NCBI GenBank assembly: GCA_947044365.1
Contig: OX345636.1
Span: forward strand, 8,018,001 to 8,082,000
Length of the DNA stretch: 64,000 bases
Direction: 5' to 3'
Origin: Petrosia ficiformis
Taxonomy: Eukaryota; Porifera; Demospongiae; Haplosclerida; Petrosiidae
Made by a program: the position numbers and the translations under genes
Notes under the pieces: generated by a model
Told to the model about the DNA's origin: nothing
The model's input: the letters and a program-made list of their open reading frames with translations, nothing else
Databases searched by the model: none
In this document: piece after piece, positions 11,494 to 22,929 of the stretch
Layout: every line of letters starts with the position of its first letter
Numbering within the stretch: the stretch's first letter is position 1

Positions 11494-12009
11494 CTGTTAG
11501 TAGTGACACCTGGAAACATAGACTCTCATGATGAAGATACTCCGTATTTTTGTCACTGTTGTATTGTAGATCTGCATGGGAGATGAGCTGATGTTCAAAC
11601 ATACCATTTGGTGCTATGGTATCTTCAGTAATTCTGTTTCGACAGTCAAATGGCGTACTATCATTGAAGGAAATAATCGTCTCCACATGTCTATTGTCCT
11701 CTCTCCAGTTGAGGAGTTTAATTGCAACATCAATTTTGAAAGGCCAATCTAAACTGAGATCATCCTCTCCTTTTGTTAGGAACACACCTGCAGATATGTG
11801 TGTACCTTTTGCACTATCAGATCCATCAGGATCAACAACTAATTGTAAGCGATATCCACATTTTGATGTGTAAAATGCAGGGCTCCACCATCTGCTACTA
11901 ATGTTTTTGTATTCATGGAAATTGGACATGGTTAGTAGACACGGAGCAATGAGTTGAGAGGATTCACTGATAGGAGAATTATACCAGCTTGGTGTGTCAA
12001 CAGTTTCAC
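11494..12009 (-). CDS. exon 18: MATH domain 2
   Basis: The exon has acceptor TATACAG (12010) and donor ACAG|GTATTG, 516 nt, phase 1 at both ends. It therefore splices in frame to exon 17. After a linker with PSWYNSP it carries a second MATH domain (MSNFHEYKN, WWSPAFYT, GYRLQLVVDPDG, KGTHISAGVFLTKGEDD, DWPFKIDVAIKLLNWREDN, LISHADLQYN, LCFQVSLLTG). A possible further coding patch lies at about 11260-11330 but I could not fit its phase. Confidence 0.75.
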
Positions 12010-15000
12010 CTGTATATATAAATATAGAAAATAATTATTAACTGATAATCATTATCTACATTTAATATGAATCAAGTATACAGTACAACAGTGGATGTCA
12101 TGCATATTGATAGAATAATAATTATTCTTATATCAGTTGTAATTGTTATCCTGTTGAATATTTGAGAATACAATAGTATCTTTCACTTCACATAAACTTT
12201 GTTATCCAAAAAGCCTAAACAACATGGGGAAGGTAAGGAGTTTCATTTGACACTAAATTCTTCAGAAGTGGACTTTCAAACATTGTGTGGTAGAAGAATA
12301 TCTCTTTACACTTTATAATACACTTATAGATCGCTATCAGGTATTCATGTGAGAAGTAAACATTCAATGATCAGAAGTCTTGTTTTGCTCAATTTTTGAT
12401 AACATTGCTATGTGCTACCAAATTATAAATAGCAGTGTATAATAATTATGTAAATTGTTTATAATTATATTGTGCATGTATAAACACAGATCTATATCAG
12501 TCTAATTATGTGTTGTATATTTTCCACTATCATAAATACTGTAATGATCAACATTTCTGTACTGCATTTGTCACTGAACATGATGACAAATAGATAGCCG
12601 AAATATATGTGAGTGTTACAAAAATCAACTTAACTATCTACTTGTCAAATCAGTAACAAAAATAAATATTGTTTTATATCTACACTGGAGTGGTACATGG
12701 GAAAATAATAATGAATTCTTGTTTTAGCTACAGTTTAAGCAAACCAGTTTAATGGACACTTTCTATAATTATATAAGTTATACCAGATCATCTTTAGACA
12801 CCAACAACTAATTATAGCAGCCTAATAATTACATTAATAAATAGTTCAATGATTGTTTAGTCAGTCTAGAGGGGCAAGAGGTCAGATTCTAATGTAACAA
12901 TAACATTAAATAGTTTTGGAGTGTCCCAGAATATAAACCTCTGACATAATTATAAGTACTTTATCTAAATTGAACTTGTTATAATGGTTTACAAACTGTT
13001 CTATAATAATTTATATTACCTGTTAACATAGTAACTTTAGAAACTTTAAAATACAGTGTATTGTCACAAAGATAATGTGTGCTCTTATCAATGTTGTGGT
13101 GTAGATTACTGTGAGCAATGAATCGTTGATAGTACATCCCTCCAGCTGCTCTGTCTCCAATAGACACTCGGTCTAAACAAAAGGATGGTGCCATATTGTG
13201 ACTGAAGATTCTTTCGACATGATTTCGATCCTCCTTGGAGTTGAGAAGCTGCAAGTTAATGAAACCTTCGAAAGGCCATTTCAACTTGTCGTCATTCTGA
13301 CTTTTCATAAGATACACAGAGGCAGATATATGTGTACCTTTAGCACTACTATGACCAACAGCATCAATTCTTAATTGTGCTTTGTATCCATTGGGTGCTG
13401 TATAAAAAGGAGGGCTGAACCAGGAATCATCATTGGTTTTGTGTTGTGAGAAGTTATTCATTGCTATTATACACGGTGGATGTGCAATTGTCATATAATC
13501 TATAACATAAGAAAATAAATATTCTATAACAATTATTATACTTCATAAAATCATCTAATTCAAGTTAACTTTATACTATGAAATGGAGCTGCATTAAAAA
13601 ATTATACATAGTTTTATGTAATCATGGACTAGCAGATTATATTATATCTTCATTATAATTATACCTGTATCAGCTACACTTGTCACATTGACTTGTGATT
13701 TTTGGTTCTTCAGTGCTTGTAACTTCTGATTTCCTGTACGTGTTCAATGAAAATAATAAAATTGATAATTTCCAAATGTACAATCTTTCATAATTTTATT
13801 CTCTTCTTAAAAACACTATATACTACAATAGTAACTGTGACTAAAGTCTTATTGCTTATTACAATCTAAACACATAAGTATCACCTGATTCAATTTGTAT
13901 AGTTTTCATTTTGGAGATCTTCTTCTCAAGTTCCAATTTTTTACTCAGTTCTTTTTTTTCTGATGTTATTTTGTTGATTTGATCCTTATGTACTATAAAA
14001 TGTTGTGAGTTATTATGTAATTCAAATATGAAACATAATTATACCTTTCAGCTCTTCAGTGAGTTTGGTAATAGGTTCCAAAGATTTTGGACTCTTAGCT
14101 ACATTTGTATAATTATAATAAGTGAAACGAATAATAGTTGTCATTCAGTTCATAAATTCTTTATGCTTTGAATCATAATAATTACCAAAATTCTTACCTC
14201 CAGTATTACTGATCTTGCGTGTTCCCCTTTCTTGTACAAATCTACTCTCAGAACTACTAATCCCTCCATGATCATCTGATATTATACCTACATTTGGTGA
14301 ATACATTTAATGGATAATCCCTAGTACATTAAATGAACTATAACAACATTACAGTATTTTCTTGTAGAAATATTTTATGATTATACTTGCATTACGAGGG
14401 ATTACTGTAATCATTATTGCTGGTGAAAATTACATTTATAGAGGCTTCCAAATGTAACATTACATTTTCATATATCTACAATACATTATAGTAAGTAGTT
14501 GATTGCATTCTCAAAGTTGATATTTTAGTACAAAAAATTGGACAAATTTCTGTCATGTGGGAAATGCTACAATTACTATTACTATTGTGATCAAATTGTG
14601 TAGTTTATCAAATGCAGGATGAGTGTATATTCCATTATAAACTATAACAATACTAACTTACTTGTAGTCACGAGCCTACCATAACTTCCATAGCAATATT
14701 GTTATGCCCTTATGTAAATACTAACCTGGCAAAGTTTGCTCAGGAATTTTCTTTGGTACATCCAAACTTTTATGTGACTCATGTTTTTGAGCTGTTGTTT
14801 GGCCATTTTCATGTCATAAGGAATGAGCAGGTCAGTAATTATAATTAGCATGGCAATAAAACAACAAAACTTACCTTTCAACTCTTCGGTGAGTTTGGTA
14901 ATAGATTCTATTGGTTTTTGACTCTTAGCTGTATATGTGTAATAAATAATAGTATTAAATTCACTATTGTTTGTAATTAGTAGTTTCCAAGTCACCCTAG

Positions 15001-18000
15001 TGTAAATATAAAATGAATTCCTGTGGTGCTTTGGGAGCCCCACAGGAATTCATTTTAAGTTTATTTTCAAGTTGATTTACAAGTTGTTTATAGCTGGAGA
15101 TATTGTTATTACTATATACTCCTCGAGGATGTACCAGACTCAAGCTTTATCTCTATCAGTCTTAGCAGAAGCCTCAAACTAGGTAATAATAATGCTTTTA
15201 GTAATCTGTACATGTGACTATATAATTGGGCCATGTTCATTTCGAATAATAACCAAAATATTTATAATGCATTTATCACTGGTGTGTTGCAAGTGAAATC
15301 TAAAAACATGGCCATCTGTGTTTTCTCGTAATTACATTTCTACACTAATTATTGCTAATTATGGAATGCATGTAAATACTTATTCAAAGAAATTGCATTT
15401 GAAGCTGAATTAGTTATTCTAAACATGGATGTTTTTTCAGTATCTTTTAAGATGTATGATTTTATTGTGTTATTTATATGTCTGTGTGTCAATTAATGAA
15501 CTCTGATATCAATGATAAAGAAATTACCTTCCTGTTGCTCAGTGGTTCTGGTCACAGTTTCTATTTTTGGACTCTCAACTAAAATAAAATAAAAATATTA
15601 TTACAGTCCTCATAAAGTATAAAGCAGAATGCCAAATAAGAGGACTACACGGTTACTAGCATGTATGTCTTATGGTTGCAATGTTGGCCTTTTTAAATAA
15701 ATAATTTCTAATGTGTGAAGCAGGTTTGAGAAAATATTGAATTAGCAACTAATAAAAATTATGGTTGTACTAACAAGAATAGTTGTGTTGGAAATTTCAG
15801 TCCAAATCAACCATAAATAATTATAATTTCACAGTTTTATATTTTGTCACATAATAACCTGATTGAAGTTGCATGGATTTTGATTTTGACATTTTTTTCT
15901 CAACTTCTAATTTCCTCTCCAACTTATGTTTTTCTGCTATTAGCATGTTATTTTCTTCTTTGTAAACTATTATGAAAAATCAATTGAGTTAGTATGTAAA
16001 TAACTCAACAAAACTTACCATTTAGCTGTTCAGTGAGTTGATTGATCAATTCTGTTGCCGTTTTGCTGGCAGCTGTAGTGAATAGTATTTAAATACAATA
16101 TTTGTGCAATATAATTATATTATCAATGATCTTATCAAAATACTCACACAAGTCACCTCCAGTGGTTGTGATTCCCTCCTCTATCTTTGTCACAGTTAGT
16201 TCACGAGACATTAGTCTACTAATATAGGCATTGTTTTCTTCATGAACATCCAATACTACATCTATAATATGATGGTCAATCATAAAATTTATAGTCCAGT
16301 TCTTATACCATTGTCTTCATGCTGTTCATCACAAGTAATGTCAACTGCTGTGTTTTCCTTTAATGTGTGTTCCATATCTAGTGTCGAGTCTTCTTCAATT
16401 GATGTCTGCATGTACATGAATGATAAAATCAATACACTCCTCTAACAATGCTTTTTATACGTAATGTGCTTTTAGTCAACTATTACTTTCATAAAATTAG
16501 ATAATTATGCTATGAAATTAGTAAGGCCTACTCTTGTATTTACGCTAACTTGTGATTTGGCATGGGCAACTTCATTTATGCTATGCCAGGCCTAATCTTG
16601 TATTTATCCTACTTGGCAGCTCTTAGTAAATAAACTTACAATCTTTGCTGTGTATTCTAGGACTACACAATATCCGATTGATAGACTCATAACACCTTCT
16701 TCAGTCAAGATGGAAAGATTTCGCTGTGCCTTCAGGATTAGTAGGCTTGTGATAGTGTGAGATGAATAACAAGTCAGGATGATGGAATTTCCTGTTTTCA
16801 TATCAACTACTGTGACTTCATCAGCTAACTCTTCAAAAGCTTTGCACAGCAGGCCTCTTATATCACTGAGTCTGTATTCGTCTACTTTCCAGTCTAAAGT
16901 AAATTTCACTGTTTCACATTTGAGAGGTTCTGTAGATGTGGACTGGATGAAATGTTTACCAATGCATGGACTAAGACGAATATGTTTGCAGAATTTAGAT
17001 AAGGCATCATTGTAACTGGTAATGCAATCTTGTGCCTCTTTGATCTGAAAGTGTTCAGCAATTGCCTCCATGCAGGAAAGATTAAGTAGTGAACACTTGT
17101 CTTCAATAACCTCCAAAACGTTATTGACAGACGTACACTGCTATAACCTTGGTTTCAATGCACGATATGGCCACCCGAGAATTGCTATTAATTTATCAAT
17201 GGGAGGATTTTTTGCCGAGATGAACGACCTAACATTTTCCATTGTAATGCCAAATTTTATAATCATTGCATCAAATTTGGCTTCTTCAGTTAGGGGAATT
17301 GTAACTTCTGTAACTGAATTAGATGTTTGCAAAGAAGAATCTGCAGTTGAGAAAAGAAATGTACATTAAGATTGATAGACATACTTAACATGCACACAAT
17401 TAATTCACATGCAAAGTTTATGCATAATCTTGTAATTATACTAAATGACTGCTAATACATTCATCTTCTGGTGCAGTTGGTTTTGGGTTTACAGAACTGT
17501 CATTAACTTTGCCAGTCGGTTTATAGATGAAGATGCCATAGACAGTACTTCTTAAGTACATTTCATTCTTGCATTTCTAATGATTTTTTTTGTCACAGAA
17601 GCATACACTGTTTTTATGCAACTGCAACATTTTCAATAAAAATGAAAGAAGATGCAGGGATGTCAAAACCCAAAAAGCATGCAAACAAGTTTGGGAAGCT
17701 AACATAGGACACAAAATCACTTCCATATAACCCTACATAAGTACAGCTCTTTGTATTTTGTTTTATAGCAGTGTAAGTACTTATGTAGGGTTATATGGAA
17801 GTGATTTTGTGTCCTATGTTAGCTTCCCAACCTTGTTTGCATGCTTTTTGGGTTTTGACATCCCTGCGTCTTCTTTCATTTTTATTGAAAATGTTTTTTA
17901 TTATTCTTGTTTCCATTGTTTTTTTCCTGAATGGTGTGAATATTTTTTGTAGATTACAGAAATACTATACGTATATCACTATGGAATCATACAAAAATAA

Positions 18001-20671
18001 ATGCATTCAAATTTGTTCATCAATAAAAGTCAGTTTTTTGTATTTATGTATTGATTATCATTCTCTTTCACTTACAGATGATGTATATTCTCTATTTCAC
18101 TTACAGCACTGTCTGCCATCCTACAAGAAGTAGTGTCAGTCACTTACTACTTTAAGACCAGAATTCTACTATGTATGCAATAGGAATTGTGCTAGAATCG
18201 ATGTGATAGTTCAACAAACAAAAAAATGATTTGTCTGAAAAATATTATTATTAATATGATGAAGATTTTGCCAGTTTGGCTACCCGCCGGTTCTCTACCT
18301 TAGCGACAATTTTTGGCCATCTAGAAGGTGTTGGTAGTCATAAAAACACTAGATATGAATAGGTATGTGTGTATTAAAACTTATCTGTATATATTATCAG
18401 AGATTTCAGCTCATCACTTGCAATTGAAATGTATGGGCGGCCATTTTTTTTCCGTGCCATCCCTACATAGAGAGTACTACCGTACTCTCTGATAGTGGAT
18501 AAAGAGATTTTTACATCAAAACTGTCATAGAAAACCTGCCAATCTCCGACCAAAGATTGGATAGCATTGGGGTCACCAAGAAGCAGTTGCAGTATGTATA
18601 ATAGTCTATTTTTTATTGAGTTTGCCAGGCAAAAATAAGTTACCACAAAAGCTTCAGCCGTTCTATCAGATAGCATCTGAATGATCAGCTACAGATCGTG
18701 AGATACAACAGGATTATAACCAAACAGTCCTAAGGGCTGGGGTACTGAAGCAAATATATACTGGTCACTAAGTGTAGAGCTTGTGTTATTAATAAACACC
18801 GAAAGTGTGGAGGTCTGGGGTATCCAAGGACCTGGAAGAACTGTACTGAGTGCCTTAAAGCTCAGAGCAGAAGCTGCAACCATTGATTCCATCAAAACTT
18901 TCATAATTACTTTGACAGACGGTATATAGTAACTGACCTTTCTGAATGGAAGAAGAGTATGTAATTGCTCGTTGTGGAATATAATATTCAATCTTTATCG
19001 AAATTGCAAAATTGGGCTGATAAATTATTGATAACAATTATTATAATTTTTATTATAGAAAACAGTCATGAGAAACTGTGTTCACAAATGATTGAAACCT
19101 TCCAAGATATAAATGTTAAATACTATTGTTTAGCTGTTAGGTATTCAAAACATTGAGCCAAACATCATTGATATCTCAGCTTCGTATTCTTCACGGCAAC
19201 ATAATATACATTCTTGTTAATATTATATAATGATATTATATAATAACAAATTCAAGCTATAATTATAATGATTGAAAGGACAAAGCCTACCTTTCACTTG
19301 TTCAGCTTGGCTCATTAGTTCTGTTGTTTCGGGACTCTCTTCTACTGAGAAAAAGGAAATTGTTAATGAGAATTGTTATTTTTTAAATACTGTGTATACA
19401 CTGTCTGAAAATAAAATGCAGTCTTCCAAATTTTTGTTACTATATAGGTTTTCATCATCGACTAAAGTGTATGCAAATAGACATGATTGATGAAACAGCA
19501 CTCACTCACCTTCAGTAGGGGGATTCAGGATATCTGTCGAAACAGGCTCAGTGGTGTTGCAAGTTTGCAAATGTTTAGCATCGTGTTGAACTTCTGACGC
19601 TATATCAAAAAGAGATATAATAGTACAATAATTATAAAGGATTATGAATGAATAGGCTATTGACATGTGAAATTATGTCATTTTTCGAATGTTAAATATA
19701 AAATGATATTATAGTCCAAAACTGTTAATTATTTCACTGAAAAATGAGAACACTGACTTTTAATTTAAAAAATAACCAAAGAGATTAACAAGTACATATT
19801 GCAGGCAGTTGGTAGAATATCGGTCATAATAATTAAAATATTCATCACCTAAATCTTTCCTCATTTTTTCCCCTATAGACACTGTTTCATCTCTTAACAA
19901 GAGAATCTTCACTACTGAGTGTAGTTTGTCAGGATGCTCATCCAGTGTCTTAACAATAGCTTGTACTAATGCTTCAGATCCTTTATCCTTTACTTCATTT
20001 CTGGTTTCTGAAGTAATAATGTCTTCAGCATGCAGCGTCTCCAATAGCTCAGTTGATTGTACTGGTAATACTTGTACAACATCATCTTGATGTTTCTTTA
20101 GGATTGCACTGGATTTACTGTCTGTGATGAAAGAATGCATGATCCATAATGTTTTAGTCAATAAACATATTGCATGTTTTTGTTTGTTACCCTGCACAGC
20201 ATATGCGCAAAGTGGTTATTTATTTATATAATTATGTATGATGTACATTGGGAAGTGGAATAAGAAAATATCCTAAGTATGAAACTTATAGTAACTGTAG
20301 CTTTATACTAACAATCTGTAACAATTAATATTCATATAACTACCTTCATAGTCTTTAATGAGTGATTCAGCAAGACTATTACCAATAACACTATCTCCTT
20401 CTTTGAGAATATCCAAAAAAATTTCAAATGCTCTTCCATTCAAAGTGACAGCTCCACGAAGTGAGGTAAGGACTAGATGCATTCGTCGCTGAGTAGACAT
20501 GTTTACATTTTCATCCAACACCTTGAGATAAACATCATCTGGAAGTATTTGAGCTGCAAAAAGTTTCCTTGCTGGGTCAAAAGGATCTATGGTAGATTCA
20601 ATAATTTTGTCGAAATTCTTCCGAAGGGCTGTTCGGGCTGCATTTATATCAATTGGCTTTGTGGAAGCCAT
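11494..20671 (-). CDS. tandem-CARD, coiled-coil, tandem-MATH protein (18 reconstructed exons)
   Basis: I joined 18 minus-strand exons: 20344-20671, 19849-20121, 19510-19599, 19291-19341, 16640-17340, 16309-16405, 16148-16261, 16019-16072, 15859-15966, 15528-15578, 14875-14928, 14726-14791, 14198-14287, 14045-14098, 13885-13992, 13665-13733, 13020-13499 and 11494-12009. Every border has AG/GT and phases agree throughout. All introns are phase 1 except the one after 16640 (phase 0). The product is about 1,100 residues: two CARD-like domains, an acidic linker, a large domain, coiled-coil segments, then two MATH domains. It resembles a cytoplasmic immune adaptor joining CARD assembly to TRAF-type binding. 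A TAG at 17141-17143 interrupts it. The last exon beyond 11494 is not settled. Whether all exons form one transcript is inferred from phase and order. Confidence 0.7.
13020..13499 (-). CDS. exon 17: MATH domain 1
   Basis: The exon has acceptor TTATAG (13500), donor ACAG|GTAATA, and phase 1 at both ends. It opens with an AHPPCIIAMNNFSQHK segment, then WFSPPFYT, GYKAQLRIDAVG, AKGTHISASVYLMKSQ, LKWPFEGFINLQLLN, FIAHSNLHHN, LYFKVSKVTMLTG. This is the order of the TRAF-type MATH beta sandwich. It lacks the long WY/PP linker of the TRAF-gene MATH exons. Confidence 0.8.
13665..16405 (-). CDS. exons 6-16: acidic linker and coiled-coil exon series
   Basis: Eleven exons, all but the first entered in phase 1. 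Exons at 16019-16072, 14875-14928 and 14045-14098 are paralogous 54-nt units (TELINQLTEQLN; PIESITKLTEELK; SLEPITKLTEELK). Exons at 15859-15966 and 13885-13992 are paralogous 108-nt units rich in K, E and L (AEKHKLERKLEVEKKMSKSK; EKKELSKKLELEKKISKMK). These read as coiled coil, as expected upstream of a TRAF-type MATH domain, where it drives trimerisation. The exon at 14726-14791 encodes a polar segment. Exon 13665-13733 carries the last heptads (NQKLQALKNQ). Confidence 0.65.
16640..17340 (-). CDS. exon 5: large unrecognised domain with in-frame TAG
   Basis: This 701-nt exon has acceptor CTGCAG (17341) and donor AAGATT|GTAAGT (16639). The first part is helical (FDAMIIKFGITMENVRSFIS, PPIDKLIAILGWPYRALKP). 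The second part begins with a CTSVNNVLEVIEDKCSLLNL segment and ends with a mixed alpha/beta part (DWKVDEYRLSDIRGLLCKAF, GNSIILTCYSSH, LSIGYCVVLEY). I recall similar segments in many sponge cytoplasmic immune-like proteins but cannot name the family. The TAG sits between the two halves at 17141-17143 and both halves share one reading frame across it. A CAG to TAG change would explain it. Confidence 0.65.
17628..18492 (-). mobile_element. foldback transposon, copy 1
   Basis: The two arms around 17760 are near-perfect inverted copies of about 120-130 bp (each with TTTTTGGGTTTTGACATCCC or its complement, then CCCTACATAAGT or its complement). The body continues to 18492, where the end reads GAGAGTACTACCGTACTCTC. 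The element at 62.26-63.57 kb has the same parts in the opposite orientation. No transposase is visible, so it looks non-autonomous. Confidence 0.75.
18493..18960 (-). pseudogene. unrecognised decayed open frame in intron 4
   Basis: Two minus-strand open stretches lie in the same frame, separated by a TAG at about 18689. They show moderately complex protein-like sequence (ALSFKALSTVLPGPWIPQTS; GDPNAIQSLVGDWQVFYDSF). The right-hand part runs into the terminal repeat of the foldback element. I do not recognise the family. It could be cargo of a mobile element or the remains of a host exon. Confidence 0.35.
19291..19599 (-). CDS. exons 3 and 4: short acidic linker exons
   Basis: Two phase-1 exons, 19510-19599 (90 nt) and 19291-19341 (51 nt). 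They encode a polar linker rich in T, E, P and Q (for example TTEPVSTDILNPPTE, then ESPETTELMSQAEQVK). Exon 4 resembles the later 51/54-nt exons with a T-E-x-L or EQ core, so it belongs to the same repeated-exon series. Donors are GAAG|GTGAGT and AAAG|GTAGGC. Confidence 0.65.
19849..20121 (-). CDS. exon 2: second CARD-like domain
   Basis: The acceptor is CATCACAG (at 20122) and the donor TTAG|GTGATG. It joins exon 1 in phase 1. The 91 residues again show six helices: a KKHQDDVVQVLPVQSTELLE start, LHAEDIITSETRNEV, EALVQAIVKTLDEHPDKLHS, VVKILLLRDETVSIGEKMRK. The layout is that of a CARD. Two CARD-like domains in series occur in RIG-I/MDA5 and NOD2, but no helicase or NACHT follows here. Confidence 0.7.
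20344..20671 (-). CDS. exon 1: start codon and first CARD-like domain
   Basis: ATG at 20671 begins MASTKPIDINAARTALRKNF. The exon ends with donor GAAG|GTAGTT (GT at 20343-20342). The roughly 100 residues form an all-helical pattern: RTALRKNFDKIIESTID, FAAQILPDDVYLKVLDE, STQRRMHLVLTSLRGAV, GRAFEIFLDILKEGD, and a C-terminal SLAESLIKDYEG. That is the usual run of a CARD (a death-fold homotypic interaction module). A consensus acceptor (TTTGCAG) just upstream at about 20696 suggests a 5' UTR intron. Confidence 0.75.
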
Positions 20672-20695
20672 AACATCAATTTAGACTTCAATCTG

Positions 20696-21417
20696 CAAAC
20701 ATAAAAAAATAAGATAATAAAACAATAATAATCCAACGTAAAAAATATATTTGATAATTTAGAATTGCATGGACAAATTTTAAACGGATGCGATGCAACG
20801 AGCCACACCCTGAACAACAACAGTTTGACCAGCCACACCCAAGAGTTCTGTGTGATTGCAATTGCTTACAACAACAGAGATGCAAATTATAGTTAGCTTG
20901 TCTCACCGATATACAGGAAAGAGTGAATAGGCAACCAAAAGTTTCAAGAGAAACTGGAATGGAGGCACACACAAAATGCCAATAAACATTACGTGACTCC
21001 ATGTGACTAGGGCTTGTACAGAGAGGTGTGATGAAGTTTGTGAGTCTCTCCTATATAGAACTGAAACTGCTGTCTTTTATCGGATTAAACGTTTCGCATG
21101 CTAGGTAATGATGTATAGTAGTCTGTGGTATGTTTCTATGTGTAACCAAAGCGTGACCATGTTATAATTATATATAATTATTATAAAATTATTATTGTCA
21201 GTATTATTGTTAAAGATTGGTGTGGATTTATATTGAATTGAGCAAATAGTTACATGAAGAGACTGTCAGTTTGTGATATTATTCACGAGAGGGAAATTGA
21301 GACAATTGATGGAATCTTAATTAATAATTGAAAAGGTTGTGTCTATTTAGTATTTACATGATTTACATTGACATATCCAGTCTAGAATGACAGATTGCTT
21401 CAATTGCTTGTCATAAT
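20696..21417. promoter_or_regulatory. likely 5' UTR/promoter region of the CARD-MATH gene
   Basis: The sequence immediately upstream of the CARD start has a TTATGTTTGCAG acceptor and then AT-rich DNA without exons. No promoter element can be identified with confidence. The open frame at 20688-21002 has no domain. Confidence 0.25.
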
Positions 21418-21700
21418 AAAATACAAAGAGCTGTACTTATGTAGGGTTATATGAAAGTGGCTTGTTTAATTTGGGTCATATGTTAGCCACCTAACCTTGT
21501 TCACATGCTTTTTGGGTTTTGACATCCCTACATCTTCTTTCATTTTTATTGGAAATGTTTTTTTTATTCTTGTTTCCATTGTTTTTTTTGAATGATATTT
21601 TTATAGAGATTGCAGAAATAGTGTTTAAGTTATGAAATCATTTAATGACAAATGCATCAATGCAGTTCAGTCTTTTGTATATATCAATTATTTGTAAATT
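21418..21700 (+). repeat. single arm of the foldback element
   Basis: This matches one arm and adjacent body of the foldbacks at 17.7 and 63.4 kb (GAGCTGTACTTATGTAGGG, then GCTTTTTGGGTTTTGACATC, then TTCATTTTTATTG). The partner arm is missing. Confidence 0.7.
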
Positions 21701-21744
21701 GATTATCATTGTCTTACACTTACAGATAATGTCTATTCTCTGTT

Positions 21745-21870
21745 TGACTTACATAGTATTTATAATAAGCTGATGTGTTTCAGGCATGATAAAGTCAGCC
21801 ATGATTACTGTATGCTGGACACCATAAAGCAGTCATAGGGATACTATTTTTTCTCTATAGATCTTGTTAC
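21745..21870 (-). mobile_element. MITE M1 5' fragment
   Basis: Contains the inverted M1 start (CAGCATACAGTAATCATGGC-type sequence, CAGTCATAGGGATAC, then TTTCTCTATA). Confidence 0.6.
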
Positions 21871-21884
21871 ATTTACATGTACAT

Positions 21885-21901
21885 GATGTTATCGGAGATG
21901 T

Positions 21902-21932
<31 letters not shown>

Positions 21933-22100
21933 CACCTGAGGCAATGGAAAAAGGAAAATGAGAGTTGCCTCAGGTGGGATTCGAACCCACAACACTCTGT
22001 ACTCCGGACAGATGCTCTACCAACTCAGCTGGCAGGGTCCGAATCAAACATCTCATATGCCCGTATGAACAGGCTAACAGACACAAAGCATTAGGTGATG
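21885..22100 (-). repeat. tRNA-derived SINE, copy 4 (deleted head)
   Basis: This has the same tail (GATGTAGAAAGAAAG) and body as the other copies. Its tRNA-like head (from 21966) lacks the acceptor 5' strand: a deletion joins GCCAGCTGAG directly to TTGGTAGAGC, likely between short AGCT repeats. The upstream GATTCGGACC extension is present. Confidence 0.7.
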
Positions 22101-22929
22101 TACATATCATATAGTCTAATAGATGCCTCATTTTGCAATTACATGAAAATTCATGTGCCTAGCATGCCAGACAATTAACAAACGAACACAACAAACAAGC
22201 AGCCAAATGGCTTATAAAATTCATAAAACATAGTCACAAAGGGCTTAGAAAATATCAAAGCAGCCACTCTAGCTTTGAAAAATAACAATCAGCCACCATG
22301 GCTTAGAACATATCCAGCTACAATAGCTTAGAAAATAAGCAGCCTTATTTCTTATTATAAGTACAAATTCATGTACATACTAATTTCTATGGAATAAGCA
22401 ATATTTTGATACCACATGATAATAATACAACACAGGTTATACCTACGTACATGTATCATACTATGCTCTATACATTGACTATATTTTATTATGACATGTA
22501 CTTTATATACTAGTCAATATAGATCACGATGAAATGAAACCTTGTAGCATAATCATAAGGAAAAATATAAATTTTGAAGACAAAGCTAACTATGATCCTC
22601 TCTGTTTGATATCCAATTTAAGAATAAAAAGAACACATAAATTTCCTGAAAGTTGGTAACTCATTAAAAATACATGGTACTGCTGTCATCTACTAGTACA
22701 CTATTATTCAGCATTAAAATTTATGCTCTAAGAAATGATTTCCACCACAACTAGCTATGTCAGTTCATATTGCATATAGGCCTACTTCAGAATGCACCAA
22801 TACATGTCTATCTTGGTAGATGTATAATTATATTTCTGAAGTATGCATTTGGAAAAGAATAAAATTTATTACATAATTGCACCTGATATAATTATTATTA
22901 AGCATCATCAAGGGATGAATAGCTTTCTA
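22101..22929. other. intergenic, no gene seen
   Basis: AT-rich, with a degenerate series of AGCCA..GGCTTA / AGCAGCC words at 22195-22350. No coding signal. Confidence 0.3.

Larger units (their letters stand above)
17345..19290. other. intron 4, filled with mobile DNA
   Basis: The intron holds a perfect-arm foldback (17628-17893), a terminal repeat with AGAGAGTAC/GTACTCTCT, and a decayed minus-strand open stretch (18493-18960). No exon that fits the phase-1 chain was found. Confidence 0.5.

Noticed and set aside
16779..17369. Plus-strand and other-frame open frames in 16.8-17.4 kb
   Set aside because: They are shadows of the minus-strand exon 16640-17340, which has splice sites and domain-like sequence.
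18374..18500. C-terminal part of the 18374-18676 open frame as a protein
   Set aside because: It runs into the terminal repeat of the foldback element, which is also found at 62.26 kb.
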